A stretch of DNA of 64,000 bases from Massilia sp. IC2-278 (GTDB taxonomy: Bacteria; Pseudomonadota; Gammaproteobacteria; Burkholderiales; Burkholderiaceae_D): assembly GCF_020708045.1 (NCBI RefSeq), contig NZ_JAJFES010000001.1, forward strand, positions 434,001 through 498,000. Direction: 5' to 3'. The notes beneath the pieces were generated by a model. It searched no databases, had not been told where the DNA came from, and worked only from the letters and a program-made list of their open reading frames with translations. Within the stretch, counting starts at the first letter, position 1. Every line of letters starts with the position of its first letter. The position numbers and the translations under genes were made by a program. This document shows, piece by piece, positions 53,050 through 62,254 of this stretch.

Positions 53050-53120
53050 GGTGGCAGCGCATGCGCCGCCGGTCGACGAAGAAGCGACTACGAATGACAG
53101 GGCGCATACGCGCGCCCGCA

Positions 53121-53197
53121 GCCGGCTCCTGTTGCTGGAGCCGGCCGTGTCACGACAAGGTGCAGCTTATGTACGGCTTGTGTACGGCTTATGTACG
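53121..53197. repeat. stem-loop and 11-bp triple repeat in the livJ-livH gap
   Basis: The rest of the gap (53050-53248) has no gene. GCCGGCTCC (53121-53129) pairs perfectly with GGAGCCGGC (53137-53145) around a seven-base loop. GCTTATGTACG, GCTTGTGTACG, GCTTATGTACG are three tandem 11-bp units at 53165-53197. No T-run follows the stem on either strand, so an mRNA-stability hairpin downstream of livJ fits better than a terminator. Confidence 0.6.
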
Positions 53198-53248
53198 GCT
53201 TTAACCCGGCCCGGTTGCGGCCAGGCGGTGCGCTTACTTTGCCAACAC

Positions 53249-54406
53249 TTATTTAGCCAACACGACGCGCCCGCCACGCACTTCGCCGAAGCGGGTGTTC
53301 TCGAAGTTGATGGCTTCGTGGTCGTCCTTGCTGTAAGGCTTGTTGTAGGTGGTGACCACGCCTTCGACCCGTTCGTTCAGGTTTTCCAGCGCGGCTTTCA
53401 CTTTCGGGCCTTCGGTGCTGTTGGCCTGCTTCATGGCGGCGGCCAGCAGGTAGATCGAGTCGTAGCCCTGGGCTGCCGACACGGCCGACGGCATGCGCCC
53501 GTTCGGCGGGTTGTAGGCCTTGGTGTAGGCGTCGATGAAGGCCTTGCGGCGCGGGTTGTCGGCTTCCTGGATGAAGGTCTGCGGCATGCGCGTGCCTTCG
53601 GCGTTCTTGCCGGCGTTGTCGATGAAGTTGGCCATGGCCAGGGTCCAACTGCCGATCATCGGCACTTTCCAGTTCAGCTTTTCCATGCCGTTGGCGATCT
53701 GGGCCAGCTCGGGGCCGATGCCGTAGGTGAGCACGACGTCGGCGCCGGCCTGCTTGGCCTTCAGCAGCTGCGGCGTCATGTCGACGTCCTTCAGGTTGTA
53801 TTTCTCGACCGTGACGGCCTTGATGCCTTTCTTTTCCAGCGCCTTTTCCAGGTCTTCGCGGCCGAGCTGGCCGTAGCTGGTGGAGTCGGCCAGGATGGCG
53901 ACCTTCTTGAAGCCGCGGCGCGCGACGGCTTCCTCGACGATCATCGCCGACTGGATGGTGTCGTTGGCGGAGTTACGGAAGACGTAGTTCTCGGGCGCGG
54001 TAGCGAATTGCTTGGTGATGACGGAACCGGTGGCGACGTTGTTCATCACCGGGATCTTGGCGTTCTGGTAGAAGCGCTGCGAGGCCAGGGCGACGGTGGT
54101 GTTGATGTAGCCGACGGTGGCGGACACGCGTTCCTTGTTGATCAGTTCCTGGGCGATCTGCACGCCGCGTTCGGGTTTCGCTTCGTCGTCGCGTTCGACC
54201 ATCTGCAGCTGGCGCCCCAGCACGCCGCCCTTCGCATTGATTTCCTGTACCGCCAGCTTGACGCCGTCGCGCATCGACACGCCCATCGGGGCCGAGCCGC
54301 CGGTGAACGGGCCGGTGACGCCGATCTTGATCGGATCGGCGGCCAGCGCCGACATCGAGGTCCCCAGTGCTACACCTGCAACCAATGCTTTCATCTTGAA
54401 ATTCAT
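53249..54406 (-). CDS. livJ: branched-chain amino acid ABC transporter substrate-binding protein
   Basis: A 385-residue periplasmic binding protein. The signal peptide (MNFKMKALVAGVALG, ending ALA) is about 22 residues. The type I periplasmic binding fold begins DPIKIGVTGPFTGGSAPMG and includes INAKGGVLGRQLQMV. The start at 54406 has GGAG six bases upstream. It is the first gene of the importer operon, behind a promoter and 18-bp palindrome. Ligand may be an aromatic or fatty acid instead of leucine. Confidence 0.92.
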   Translation of the reverse strand: MNFKMKALVAGVALGTSMSALAADPIKIGVTGPFTGGSAPMGVSMRDGVKLAVQEINAKGGVLGRQLQMVERDDEAKPERGVQIAQELINKERVSATVGYINTTVALASQRFYQNAKIPVMNNVATGSVITKQFATAPENYVFRNSANDTIQSAMIVEEAVARRGFKKVAILADSTSYGQLGREDLEKALEKKGIKAVTVEKYNLKDVDMTPQLLKAKQAGADVVLTYGIGPELAQIANGMEKLNWKVPMIGSWTLAMANFIDNAGKNAEGTRMPQTFIQEADNPRRKAFIDAYTKAYNPPNGRMPSAVSAAQGYDSIYLLAAAMKQANSTEGPKVKAALENLNERVEGVVTTYNKPYSKDDHEAINFENTRFGEVRGGRVVLAK

Positions 54407-54489
54407 TGCTGTCTCCGTAGTGTTTATTAGGTGTTTCGGTACGCTGGAACCTGGACGGAAAGGCACCGCCACAGCGCCATCGACGATGC

Positions 54490-54518
54490 ATTGTAGGTTA
54501 GCAATTGGCCAACAGCAA
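54490..54518 (-). promoter_or_regulatory. livJ promoter
   Basis: Read on the minus strand, TTGCTG (54518-54513) and TACAAT (54495-54490) are separated by 17 bp. They lie 84-112 bp upstream of the livJ ATG. The -35 box lies inside the palindrome at 54512-54529. Confidence 0.55.
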
Positions 54519-54529
54519 TCGATTGCTGT
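54512..54529. promoter_or_regulatory. 18-bp perfect palindrome, probable operator of livJ
   Basis: ACAGCAATCGATTGCTGT reads the same on both strands. It overlaps the proposed -35 box of the livJ promoter, the place expected for a repressor such as a GntR, TetR or Lrp-type dimer. The regulator is not identified. Confidence 0.65.
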
Positions 54530-54602
54530 GACGCGTCGCACCATGCGAACGGAATAGTCGGACGTAAGAAATCGGTAAGGGAAGGGGCGTATTCTGCTGC
54601 GC

Positions 54603-54640
54603 AAAAAAAAGGCCGCACGTGTGTGCGGCCTCCCCTTTTT
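54603..54640 (-). terminator. rho-independent terminator of the lipoprotein gene
   Basis: GGCCGCAC and GTGCGGCC (54611-54630) form an 8-bp stem with a GTGT loop. On the minus strand it is followed by a run of eight T, and it sits 50 bp after the lipoprotein stop. The plus-strand side also has a T run, so it may work both ways. Confidence 0.85.
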
Positions 54641-54689
54641 GGTGCATCGGTACGGCGCAACGCAGCGGAACTGCGCGCCGTCCGATCGA

Positions 54690-55124
54690 TCAGCGACGGT
54701 GGAAACGCGGTCGTGGCGCGTAGTGGCGATGGCCACCGCCCCAGCTGCGCCCGAAGCTGAAGCCCAGGCCGATCGACACCGGCGGATACCAGTACGGGTC
54801 CTGCACGATGACCGGCGCGCCGTACACTGGCGCACCATAGACCGGTGCGCCGTATACCGACTGCGGCGCATACACCGGTTGCGACGAATAGACGACGTTG
54901 TCCGGCGCCGGATTGACGACGACCGGCGAGCTGGTGACCACACCGGCGTCGCCGGAGCGCGCGCCCGTGCCCAGCGGTACCGGCGTCACCGACACGGTTT
55001 GCCAGCCGTTGGCGTCCGGCGCCTGGGCGTAGCCGCGCGTGCCGTAGTTGGCCGGACCCGGATACTGGGTGGCGCAGCCGGTAAGTGCCGCCAGGGCGGC
55101 AGAAATGACGATGAGTTTTTTCAT
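54690..55124 (-). CDS. putative lipoprotein with VYGAP repeats
   Basis: A 144-residue lipoprotein. Signal with lipobox LTGC (Cys17). The middle contains repeated APVYGAPVYG motifs and many Tyr, Pro and Gly, and the end is Arg/His-rich (GHRHYAPRPRFHRR). AGGAGG before the ATG is a very strong ribosome-binding site. The composition resembles YXWGXW-type or other surface-associated repeat lipoproteins, but I do not recognise a named family. It is monocistronic with its own terminator. Confidence 0.8.
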   Translation of the reverse strand: MKKLIVISAALAALTGCATQYPGPANYGTRGYAQAPDANGWQTVSVTPVPLGTGARSGDAGVVTSSPVVVNPAPDNVVYSSQPVYAPQSVYGAPVYGAPVYGAPVIVQDPYWYPPVSIGLGFSFGRSWGGGHRHYAPRPRFHRR

Positions 55125-55302
55125 GGCGGTCCTCCTGATGACGCCATGATAGTTTGTCGGCGTACATTTTGGCGCGGAATTACAGCTTGTTACAGGTGAA
55201 GGGACACCGGAAACCTCGGCGCCGTACTGCTGGCGCCGGGCTTTCGCTGCGCGGCAAGTGCTGCCTCTGGTATTGGCTCAGGTGTTGGCTCCCGTGCGCT
55301 CG

Positions 55303-56604
55303 TCAGTACCGGTTCACGAAATCCAGCGGCGGCGTGGTTGCCGCCACGAAGGGCGCCAGCGGGAAGGCATTCGCCATTGCCTGGTAACCGGCATCGTTCG
55401 GGTGCAGGTGGTCGCCGCTGTCGTACAAGGGCAGGATGTGCGCCGGAGCGTTCGGGTCGCGCAGGGCCGCCTCGATGTCGGCCACGGCATCGAATTCGCC
55501 GCTGAAGCGGATCCAGCTGTTTGCCGCACGACGCACCGCTTCGCGCGCCGCCGTGTAGTAGACGAAGCCTTCCATCGGCGGCAAGGTGGCGCCGATCACG
55601 GTGATGCCGTGCGTGTGGGCGCGCGCGATCACCTGGCGGTAGCCGGCAATCAGGTCGGCCGCGGGAATCGGATTCGAGCCGGAGCTGTAGCTGATGTCGT
55701 TGATGCCGATGAGGACGGCCAGGTAGCGCACGCCGGCGGTGGCCAGCACGTCGCGGTCGAAACGTTCGAGCACGTCGCGGCCGGCGATCAGCGCGGTGGC
55801 GTAATCGTTGAGCAGCAGGTTGGCGCTGATGCCGCGGTTGACCACGCCGATGCGCCCACCGGCGCCGAGCGAGGCTTGCAACCGGCGCACCAGGAAGTCG
55901 GGCCAGCGCCGGTTGACGTTGCCGGTGCTGCGCGCGCCGTCGGTGAGGGAGTCGCCGATGGCAACCAGCGTGGAAGCGGCGCCGTCGACGTCGACTTCGG
56001 TGAGGAAGGGCCAGGACGTGATCGAGCGCGACACCGGCATTGACACCGACGAGGTGTAGTCGCCGGCCGGCGACAGGTAGCTGCTGGTAAGCGCCATGTC
56101 GTGGATGGTGGTGGCCTGGACGGTGCCCGGCAAGTACAGGCTGATGGCCAGGTCGGCCTGGGCCGGCACGGCCAGTTCGACCGGGTCGGAGAGGGCCGGT
56201 GCGCCGGCCGGGATGGTGATGGCTTCCTGGCCGCCGAAGCTGAGGGTGCGCAGGGTTGATTGCAACACGGCCGAGCTCGACGAGCGTACGCCGATGCTGG
56301 CGGCGCCGATGCGCAGCGGGGTGCTGCCCATTTCGTTGGAGAAGCGCACGCGCACGCGGTTGCCGCCGATGCTGGTGTGGACGACCAGGCGCAGCGTCTG
56401 GCTGGTGAAGCTTTGCGTGCTGGCGCTGGCCGGCGGGCCGGCCGGGGCCGCGCCCCAGGTGGCGCTCCAGCGCTCGCCGGCGCCGGACTGGGCGCGTGCC
56501 GGCACGGCGAGACTCGCAGCCAGCAATGGACCGGCACGCAGGAAATTGCGGCGTGCCGGGCGGGCGGCGGGCCGGCTGGGTGGGACAGGCAAATGCTCGT
56601 GCAT
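55303..56604 (-). CDS. SGNH/GDSL hydrolase, Tat-exported
   Basis: A 433-residue secreted esterase/lipase-like protein. A twin-arginine signal (RRNFLRAGPLLAASL) near residues 16-35 is followed by AQ. After an N-terminal beta domain come the SGNH blocks: block I VAIGDSLTDGARS with nucleophile Ser, block II Gly in VNRGIS, block III IGINDI with Asn, block V DHLHPN with Asp and His. Likely role is carbohydrate or lipid ester hydrolysis outside the cytoplasm. GGAG sits seven bases before the ATG at 56604. Confidence 0.88.
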   Translation of the reverse strand: MHEHLPVPPSRPAARPARRNFLRAGPLLAASLAVPARAQSGAGERWSATWGAAPAGPPASASTQSFTSQTLRLVVHTSIGGNRVRVRFSNEMGSTPLRIGAASIGVRSSSSAVLQSTLRTLSFGGQEAITIPAGAPALSDPVELAVPAQADLAISLYLPGTVQATTIHDMALTSSYLSPAGDYTSSVSMPVSRSITSWPFLTEVDVDGAASTLVAIGDSLTDGARSTGNVNRRWPDFLVRRLQASLGAGGRIGVVNRGISANLLLNDYATALIAGRDVLERFDRDVLATAGVRYLAVLIGINDISYSSGSNPIPAADLIAGYRQVIARAHTHGITVIGATLPPMEGFVYYTAAREAVRRAANSWIRFSGEFDAVADIEAALRDPNAPAHILPLYDSGDHLHPNDAGYQAMANAFPLAPFVAATTPPLDFVNRY

Positions 56605-56759
56605 ACCTACGCTCCATGGAGAAGGCGGCCCCGGAATCGCGACACGCGGGCGGTGGCCCATGTGTCCAATCTATGCTTCCGGTCGGGGCGACTCAATAGA
56701 AACTCAGCAGGGAGTTTGCGCTGGCGCAGGAATCGATGAGAATGAGCTTGCGGTTGGGC

Positions 56760-56784
56760 AATTCATTGCAGGACGCAACGAATT
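56760..56784. promoter_or_regulatory. imperfect dyad upstream of the SGNH gene
   Basis: AATTCATTGC and GCAACGAATT face each other across five bases with one mismatch, 156 bp before the SGNH start. The gap 56605-56848 otherwise contains the REP-like unit at 56810-56833 and no gene. Confidence 0.3.
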
Positions 56785-56809
56785 CACAGGTGTTCGGGTG
56801 TGGTCAGGC

Positions 56810-56833
56810 GCGTGGGCACGGGGCGCCCACGCG
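56810..56833. repeat. variant REP-like palindrome (unit H) after serB
   Basis: GCGTGGGC and GCCCACGC form an 8-bp palindrome around ACGGGGC. It lacks the CCCTAC arm of the other copies and is a degenerate member. It lies 15 bp after the serB stop. Confidence 0.5.
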
Positions 56834-56848
56834 TCCACACGGCAAGAA

Positions 56849-57697
56849 TCAGGCCAGTATCTTGACGATGCCGTCGAGCCCGCTAAAATTGAGTGCCACG
56901 TCGGCCTGCGCGCGCACCACCGGCTTGGCGCGGAAGGCCACCGACAGGCCGGCGATGCCCATCATGCGCAGGTCGTTGGCGCCGTCGCCCATGACGATGG
57001 CTTGCCGTGGCTCGATGCCGAGTTCCGCGCACACGCGCTCCACGGTGCGCCGCTTTTCCTCGGCGTCGACGATACCGCCGACCACGCGCCCGGTCAGGCG
57101 CCCGTTCTCGATTTCCAGCACGTTCGCATGCGCGTAGTCCAGCCCCAGGCGCGCCTGCAAACGCTCGGTGAAAAAGGTGAACCCGCCCGACACCAGCAGG
57201 GTCTTCAGGCCGGCCGCCTGCACCGCCGCCAGCATCGCTTCGCCGCCCGGCGAGATGCGCAGGCGCTCCTCGTACACGCGCGCCAGTGCCGACGCCTCCA
57301 GCCCTTCGAGCAAGGCGACGCGCCGCGTCAGGCTGGCCGCGAAATCGAGTTCGCCGCGCATCGCCGCTTCGGTGATCTCGGACACCTGGGCTTTCAGGCC
57401 TTGCATGTCCGCGATCTCGTCGATGCATTCGATGGTGATCAGGGTCGAATCCATGTCCATCGCCACCAGCCTGAAGTCGGCCAGTGTGCGGCCGGCTGCG
57501 ATGAAGGTGGCGTCCACGCCGGCCGCGTAGGCCGCTGCGGCGACCCGGTCGCGCACGTCAGGCGAGGCATCCACGTCTTCGAAGCGCAGCGCGTGCTCCG
57601 AGATCGCCACCGACCGTGCCGGACGCGCCAGGGCGGCAACGTCCGTCAACAGCGCCTGCGCGGCGCCAGGCCCCTGCAATACCAGATTCATCGTCAT
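56849..57697 (-). CDS. serB: phosphoserine phosphatase SerB
   Basis: A 282-residue HAD-family phosphatase completing serine synthesis from 3-phosphoserine. Catalytic Asp pair in AMDMDSTLITIECIDE, motif II Ser in LLVSGGFTFF, motif III/IV in VMGDGANDLRMM. The N-terminal 70 residues are an ACT-like extension. It starts five bases after the mfd stop (ATG at 57697, another at 57691), so mfd-serB is likely one transcript. Confidence 0.94.
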   Translation of the reverse strand: MTMNLVLQGPGAAQALLTDVAALARPARSVAISEHALRFEDVDASPDVRDRVAAAAYAAGVDATFIAAGRTLADFRLVAMDMDSTLITIECIDEIADMQGLKAQVSEITEAAMRGELDFAASLTRRVALLEGLEASALARVYEERLRISPGGEAMLAAVQAAGLKTLLVSGGFTFFTERLQARLGLDYAHANVLEIENGRLTGRVVGGIVDAEEKRRTVERVCAELGIEPRQAIVMGDGANDLRMMGIAGLSVAFRAKPVVRAQADVALNFSGLDGIVKILA

Positions 57698-57702
57698 GTT
57701 TC

Positions 57703-60700
57703 TTATGCCAGCAGTTGTTTGATGGTTTGCTTCACCTGCGTCACGCGCGTCGCCAGGTCCGGCATGGCGGCGGTGATGCGCAGCTTGTCCTGGCCGGCCA
57801 GCTTGATGTGGCGGTTCTTCTGGATCAGCGTGATGATCTTGATCGGGTCGATCGGCGGCTTTTCCATAAATTGAAGACTTGCCGCTTCGCTGTGGGCGTC
57901 GATCTTCACGATGCCCACGGTCTTCGCGGCGATGCGCAGGCGGTGGGTCTCGATCAGCGCCTTTACCTGTTCCGGCAGTTTGCCGAAGCGGTCGATCAGC
58001 TCTTCCTGCATGTCGTCGATCTTGCCCTGGCTTTCGCAGTTGGCCAGTCGCTTGTAGATCGACAGGCGCTCGTGCACGTCGCCGCAGAAGTCGGCCGGCA
58101 GCAGGGCCGGGCAGTGCAGGTTGATCTCGGTAGTGGTCGACAGCGGCGCCGCCAGGTCCGGCTCCTTGCCGGCCTTCAGCGAGCGTACGGCCTCGTTCAG
58201 CATGTCGGAATACAGCTGGAACCCGATCTCCAGCATTTCGCCGGACTGGTTCTCGCCCAGCACTTCGCCGGCGCCGCGGATTTCCAGGTCGTGCATGGCA
58301 AGATAGAAGCCGCTGCCCAGTTCTTCCATCTGCTGGATCGCGTCCAGGCGGCGCTGCGCCTGCTTGGTCAGGTTCTGCACGTCGTTCACCAGCAAATACG
58401 CATAGGCCTGGTGGTGCGAACGGCCGACGCGTCCGCGCAGCTGGTGCAGCTGGGCCAGGCCGAACTTGTCGGCGCGGTGCATGATGATGGTGTTCGCGGT
58501 CGGCACGTCGATGCCGGTCTCGATGATGGTCGTGCACAGCAGGATGTTGAAGCGCTGCGCCACGAAGTCGCGCATCACCTTTTCCAGGTCGCGCTCGTGC
58601 ATCTGGCCGTGGGCGATGCCGATGCGCGCCTCGGGCAAGAGTTCGCGCAGCATCGCGTGCCGGTTCTCGATGGTTTCGACTTCGTTGTGCAGGAAGTAGA
58701 TCTGGCCGCCGCGCTTCAGCTCGCGCAGGCAGGCCTCGCGGATGACGGAACCGTCTTCGCTGCGTACGAAAGTCTTGATCGCCAGGCGCTTTTGCGGCGC
58801 GGTGGCGATGATGGAAAAGTCGCGCAGGCCTTCCAGCGCCATGCCCAGGGTGCGCGGGATCGGCGTCGCGGTCAGGGTCAGCACGTCGACCTCGGCGCGC
58901 AGGGCCTTCAGCGCCTCCTTCTGGCGCACGCCGAAGCGGTGTTCCTCGTCGATGATCACCAGGCCCAGGCGCGTGAACTTCACGTCCGGCGACAGCAGTT
59001 TATGGGTGCCGATCACGATGTCGAGCGTGCCGTCGGCCATGCCCTTGATCGCGTTGTTGATCTCCTTGCCGGTCCTGAAGCGCGACAGCTCGGCGATCTT
59101 CACCGGCCAGTCGGCGAAGCGGTCGGCAAAGGTCTGCGCGTGCTGTTCGGCCAGCAGCGTGGTCGGCGCGAGGATGGCCACCTGCTTGCCGCCCATGACG
59201 GCGATGAAGGCCGCGCGCAAGGCGACCTCGGTCTTGCCGAAGCCGACGTCGCCGCACACCAGGCGGTCCATCGGCCGGCCCGAGGTCATGTCCTTGATGA
59301 CGTTGTGGATAGCCTCCGCCTGGTCCGGCGTTTCGTCGAAGCCGAAGCTTTGCGCGAAGTTCTCGTAGTCGATGCTCGAATACTCGAACGAGTGGCCCTG
59401 GCGCGCGGCGCGGCGCGCGTACAAATTCAGCAGCTCGGCGGCGGTGTCGCGCACCTGCTCCGCGGCTTTTCTCTTCGCCTTGTCCCACTGGCCGGAGCCG
59501 AGGGTGTGCAGCGGTGCGTCTTCGGGCGACGTGCCGGAATAGCGCGAGATCACGTGCAGCTGCGACACCGGCACGTACAGCTTGGTGTCCTTGGCGTATT
59601 CCAGGTGCAGGAACTCGGTCTCGCCTTCGCCCAGGTCCATCGAGATCAGGCCCATGTAGCGGCCGATGCCGTGGTTGATGTGCACCACCGGATCGTTGAT
59701 CTTCAGCTCGGACAGGTCGCGCACCATGGATTCGACCTGGCTGGTCGCTTCCTGCTTCTTCTTGCCGGCGCGCCGGCCCGAACCCGCATACAGCTCGGTC
59801 TCGGTGATGAAGGCGATGCAGCCGCTGGTCTCCTCGAACAGCTCGAAACCGGCCTGCAGCGGCGCCACGCCCAGGGCGAGCTTGGCATCGGAGGCACGGA
59901 AGCCTTCGAAGCCTTCCACCGGCGCCAGATCCAGCTTGTACTCGTTGAAGTACTGCTGCAGGGTTTCGCGGCGGCCGTTCGACTCGGCGCAGATCATCAC
60001 GCGGCAGTCGGTGCGCGCCAGGTAGGAACGCAGGTTGGCCAGCGGGTCTTCCAAGCGGCGGTTGACGGCGATGTCAGGCACCGGCGCCGACAGTTCGGAG
60101 GCTGGCGCCTGTGGATCGCGGGGGATGTTCCAGCGCCCGTGCGGCTTGGCGCAGGTGAAGAACTGTTCGGCGCCGAGGAAAAGCTCGGCGGGTTCGAGGA
60201 TCGGGCGTTCGCGGTCGCTCTTCAGGAAGCGGTAGCGCGATTCGGTGTCCATCCAGAAGCGCTGGATGGCCGCCTCGATGTCGCCCACCATGGCCAGCGG
60301 GCCGTCCTTCGGCAGGTAGTCGAACAGGGTCGCCGTCTCCTCGAAGAACAGCGGCAGGTAGTATTCGATGCCGGCCGAGGCGATGCCGCTGCCGATGTCC
60401 TTGTAGATGGGCGAGCGCGACGGATCGCCCTCGAAACGCTCGCGCCAGCGGCCGCGGAAGGCGGTGCGCGCGGCTTCGTCCATCGGGAATTCGCGGCCCG
60501 GCAGCAGGCGCACTTCCTTCACCGGGTACAGCGAGCGCTGGGTGTCGGCGTCGAAGGTGCGGATGGTTTCGATCTCGTCGCCGAACAAGTCCAGGCGGTA
60601 GGGCAGGGCGGAACCCATCGGGAACAAGTCGATCAGGCCGCCGCGCACCGAGTATTCGCCCGGCGACATCACCTGCGACACGTGGGTGTAGCCGGCCAGG

Positions 60701-61149
60701 GTCAGCTGGGATTTGAGCTTGGCTTCGTCCAGGTTCTCGCCCTGGCGGAAGAAGAAGGTGTAGGCGGCCAGGAAGGACGGCGGCGCCAGGCGCACCAGGG
60801 CGGTCGTGGCCGGCACCACCAGCACGTTGCAGTGGCCGTTCTGGATCTCATGCAGCGTGGCCAAACGCTCGGACACCAGGTCCTGGTGCGGCGAAAAGGC
60901 GTCGTAGGGCAGCGTCTCCCAGTCCGGCAGCAGGTGGCAGGACAACTTGCCGTCGGCGAACCAGGCGATTTCGTCGAGCAGGCGCTGGCCGTCGCTGGCG
61001 TTCGCCACGATGACGGTGAGCATCTGTTTTTGCGCCTTGTACGCGAGGCCGGCAATGGCCAGGGCGTAGGCGTCGGAGGAACCGGCGAGGGCCGGCAGGA
61101 CGAAACGGTTACCCGCTTTGGGGAGATGTTTGTTGAGATCGAAAGGCAT
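57703..61149 (-). CDS. mfd: transcription-repair coupling factor Mfd
   Basis: A 1148-residue translocase that removes RNA polymerase stalled at lesions and recruits UvrA. The N-terminus is UvrB-like (LPDWETLPYDAFSPHQDLVSE). The RNA-polymerase interacting CarD-like domain follows (VHINHGIGRYMGL, about 470-545). Then helicase motifs: Walker A CGDVGFGKTE, DEEH box, TGIDVPTANTII, HQLRGRVGRS. The TRCF C-terminal domain closes it. Length equals E. coli Mfd. The ATG at 61149 (MPFDLN) fits the family start. Confidence 0.96.
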   Translation of the reverse strand: MPFDLNKHLPKAGNRFVLPALAGSSDAYALAIAGLAYKAQKQMLTVIVANASDGQRLLDEIAWFADGKLSCHLLPDWETLPYDAFSPHQDLVSERLATLHEIQNGHCNVLVVPATTALVRLAPPSFLAAYTFFFRQGENLDEAKLKSQLTLAGYTHVSQVMSPGEYSVRGGLIDLFPMGSALPYRLDLFGDEIETIRTFDADTQRSLYPVKEVRLLPGREFPMDEAARTAFRGRWRERFEGDPSRSPIYKDIGSGIASAGIEYYLPLFFEETATLFDYLPKDGPLAMVGDIEAAIQRFWMDTESRYRFLKSDRERPILEPAELFLGAEQFFTCAKPHGRWNIPRDPQAPASELSAPVPDIAVNRRLEDPLANLRSYLARTDCRVMICAESNGRRETLQQYFNEYKLDLAPVEGFEGFRASDAKLALGVAPLQAGFELFEETSGCIAFITETELYAGSGRRAGKKKQEATSQVESMVRDLSELKINDPVVHINHGIGRYMGLISMDLGEGETEFLHLEYAKDTKLYVPVSQLHVISRYSGTSPEDAPLHTLGSGQWDKAKRKAAEQVRDTAAELLNLYARRAARQGHSFEYSSIDYENFAQSFGFDETPDQAEAIHNVIKDMTSGRPMDRLVCGDVGFGKTEVALRAAFIAVMGGKQVAILAPTTLLAEQHAQTFADRFADWPVKIAELSRFRTGKEINNAIKGMADGTLDIVIGTHKLLSPDVKFTRLGLVIIDEEHRFGVRQKEALKALRAEVDVLTLTATPIPRTLGMALEGLRDFSIIATAPQKRLAIKTFVRSEDGSVIREACLRELKRGGQIYFLHNEVETIENRHAMLRELLPEARIGIAHGQMHERDLEKVMRDFVAQRFNILLCTTIIETGIDVPTANTIIMHRADKFGLAQLHQLRGRVGRSHHQAYAYLLVNDVQNLTKQAQRRLDAIQQMEELGSGFYLAMHDLEIRGAGEVLGENQSGEMLEIGFQLYSDMLNEAVRSLKAGKEPDLAAPLSTTTEINLHCPALLPADFCGDVHERLSIYKRLANCESQGKIDDMQEELIDRFGKLPEQVKALIETHRLRIAAKTVGIVKIDAHSEAASLQFMEKPPIDPIKIITLIQKNRHIKLAGQDKLRITAAMPDLATRVTQVKQTIKQLLA

Positions 61150-61252
61150 GCAGGCGGTGCTTCTCGCTGGAGAAAAATCGGGGCCGATGGGCCGCTCATT
61201 ATAGACGAACGACCATCGTTTCGCCCCGCACACCTGCGCGGCAGGGTGGGGT

Positions 61253-62188
61253 TTACCTGCGCCGCATGTTCGAGACCACCAGCCCCGCCAGGATCAGGCC
61301 GAAGCCGGCCGCGTGGTAGGACTGCGGCGCTTCGCCCAGCAGCGGCCAGGCGGCCAGGGTGGCGAACAGCGGAATCAGGTAGAGCGCCATGCTGGCGCGC
61401 GCCGGACCGGCCATGCCGACCAGTCGGTCAAAGCAGAAATAGGCGCCCAGGCTTGGCACCACGGCCAGGAAAGCCAGCGCGATGTAGAGGCGGCCGTCGC
61501 CGAAGTTCGGCACCGTACCGGTCCAGGCTTCCAGTGCCGCAAACGGCGCCAGCACCAGCGCGCCGCCGCCGATCAGGCTGGCCAGCTTGACGGTGGCCGG
61601 CATCGGCGGCAATGGCAAACGGCGCCCGAACACGGTGTACAGGGCCCAGCCGCTGGCAGCGGCGATCACCCACAGGTCGCCCTGGCCGAAGCTGAGCGAA
61701 CCGAGCGCTTCGAGATGGCCCTTGGACAGCACCAGCAGCGCGCCGCCGATGGCCAGCAGCATGCCGGCGGCCTGGCGCTTGGACAGCGGCGCCTTCCACA
61801 CCAGGGTTTCGATCAGGGTCACCACGGCCGGGCAGGCCGCGAAGATGATGGCGATATTCGCCGCGCTGGTATGGCGCGCGCCGATGTATTGCGGGGCGAC
61901 GGCCATGCCCATGCCCAGGCCGGACAGCAGCAGCAGGCGCGGCCAGTTAGCCAGCAGCGTGCCGCGCAGCGCCCACAGGCGCGGGCCGACGGTCGGCAGC
62001 AGGATTGCAAAGGCCAGCGCCCAGCGGCCGAAGGCGAGGAAGACCGGCGGAATCGCGGCGCTCTCGGCCCAGCGCGCCACCACCAGGTTGGCGGCGAACA
62101 GGGCAGGCGCGATGAACATGAGCGGCAGTTCGCCAGCGAAAGGATCGTTGCGGTAGCCTAGGGCGCTGCGGGAAACTGCTTCTGTCAC
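61253..62188 (-). CDS. EamA family transporter
   Basis: A 311-residue DMT-superfamily transporter with ten helices (LMFIAPALFAANLVVARWA first; ASGWALYTVFGRRL starts the second repeat). The GTG at 62188 with GGAG six bases upstream is the start. Any longer reading adds a hydrophilic stretch through a hairpin-rich leader. It is divergent from an Lrp-type regulator, which suggests an amino-acid exporter controlled by that regulator (inference). Confidence 0.88.
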   Translation of the reverse strand: MTEAVSRSALGYRNDPFAGELPLMFIAPALFAANLVVARWAESAAIPPVFLAFGRWALAFAILLPTVGPRLWALRGTLLANWPRLLLLSGLGMGMAVAPQYIGARHTSAANIAIIFAACPAVVTLIETLVWKAPLSKRQAAGMLLAIGGALLVLSKGHLEALGSLSFGQGDLWVIAAASGWALYTVFGRRLPLPPMPATVKLASLIGGGALVLAPFAALEAWTGTVPNFGDGRLYIALAFLAVVPSLGAYFCFDRLVGMAGPARASMALYLIPLFATLAAWPLLGEAPQSYHAAGFGLILAGLVVSNMRRR

Positions 62189-62213
62189 GAAAACTCCGGA
62201 ATTCGATTGCTGC

Positions 62214-62254
62214 GCTGCCGTAAACGCACTTGTATCGACAAGCGCCACGGCAGC
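62214..62254 (-). promoter_or_regulatory. nested hairpin in the EamA leader
   Basis: GCTGCCGT (62214-62221) pairs with ACGGCAGC (62247-62254). Inside, GCACTTGT pairs with ACAAGCGC around ATCG with one mismatch. It lies 26 bases before the GTG start, so it could fold in the mRNA leader or act as an operator dyad. Confidence 0.45.

Noticed and set aside
53051-54430. A 459-codon plus-strand open frame opposite livJ
   Set aside because: It is the antisense shadow of livJ, which has a signal peptide, a ribosome-binding site and family motifs.
57616-61590. A 1324-codon open frame on the plus strand opposite mfd
   Set aside because: Its translation is Arg/Gln/His/Val-rich with no domain, and it mirrors the codons of mfd in a GC-rich genome. 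The mfd frame has all family motifs.
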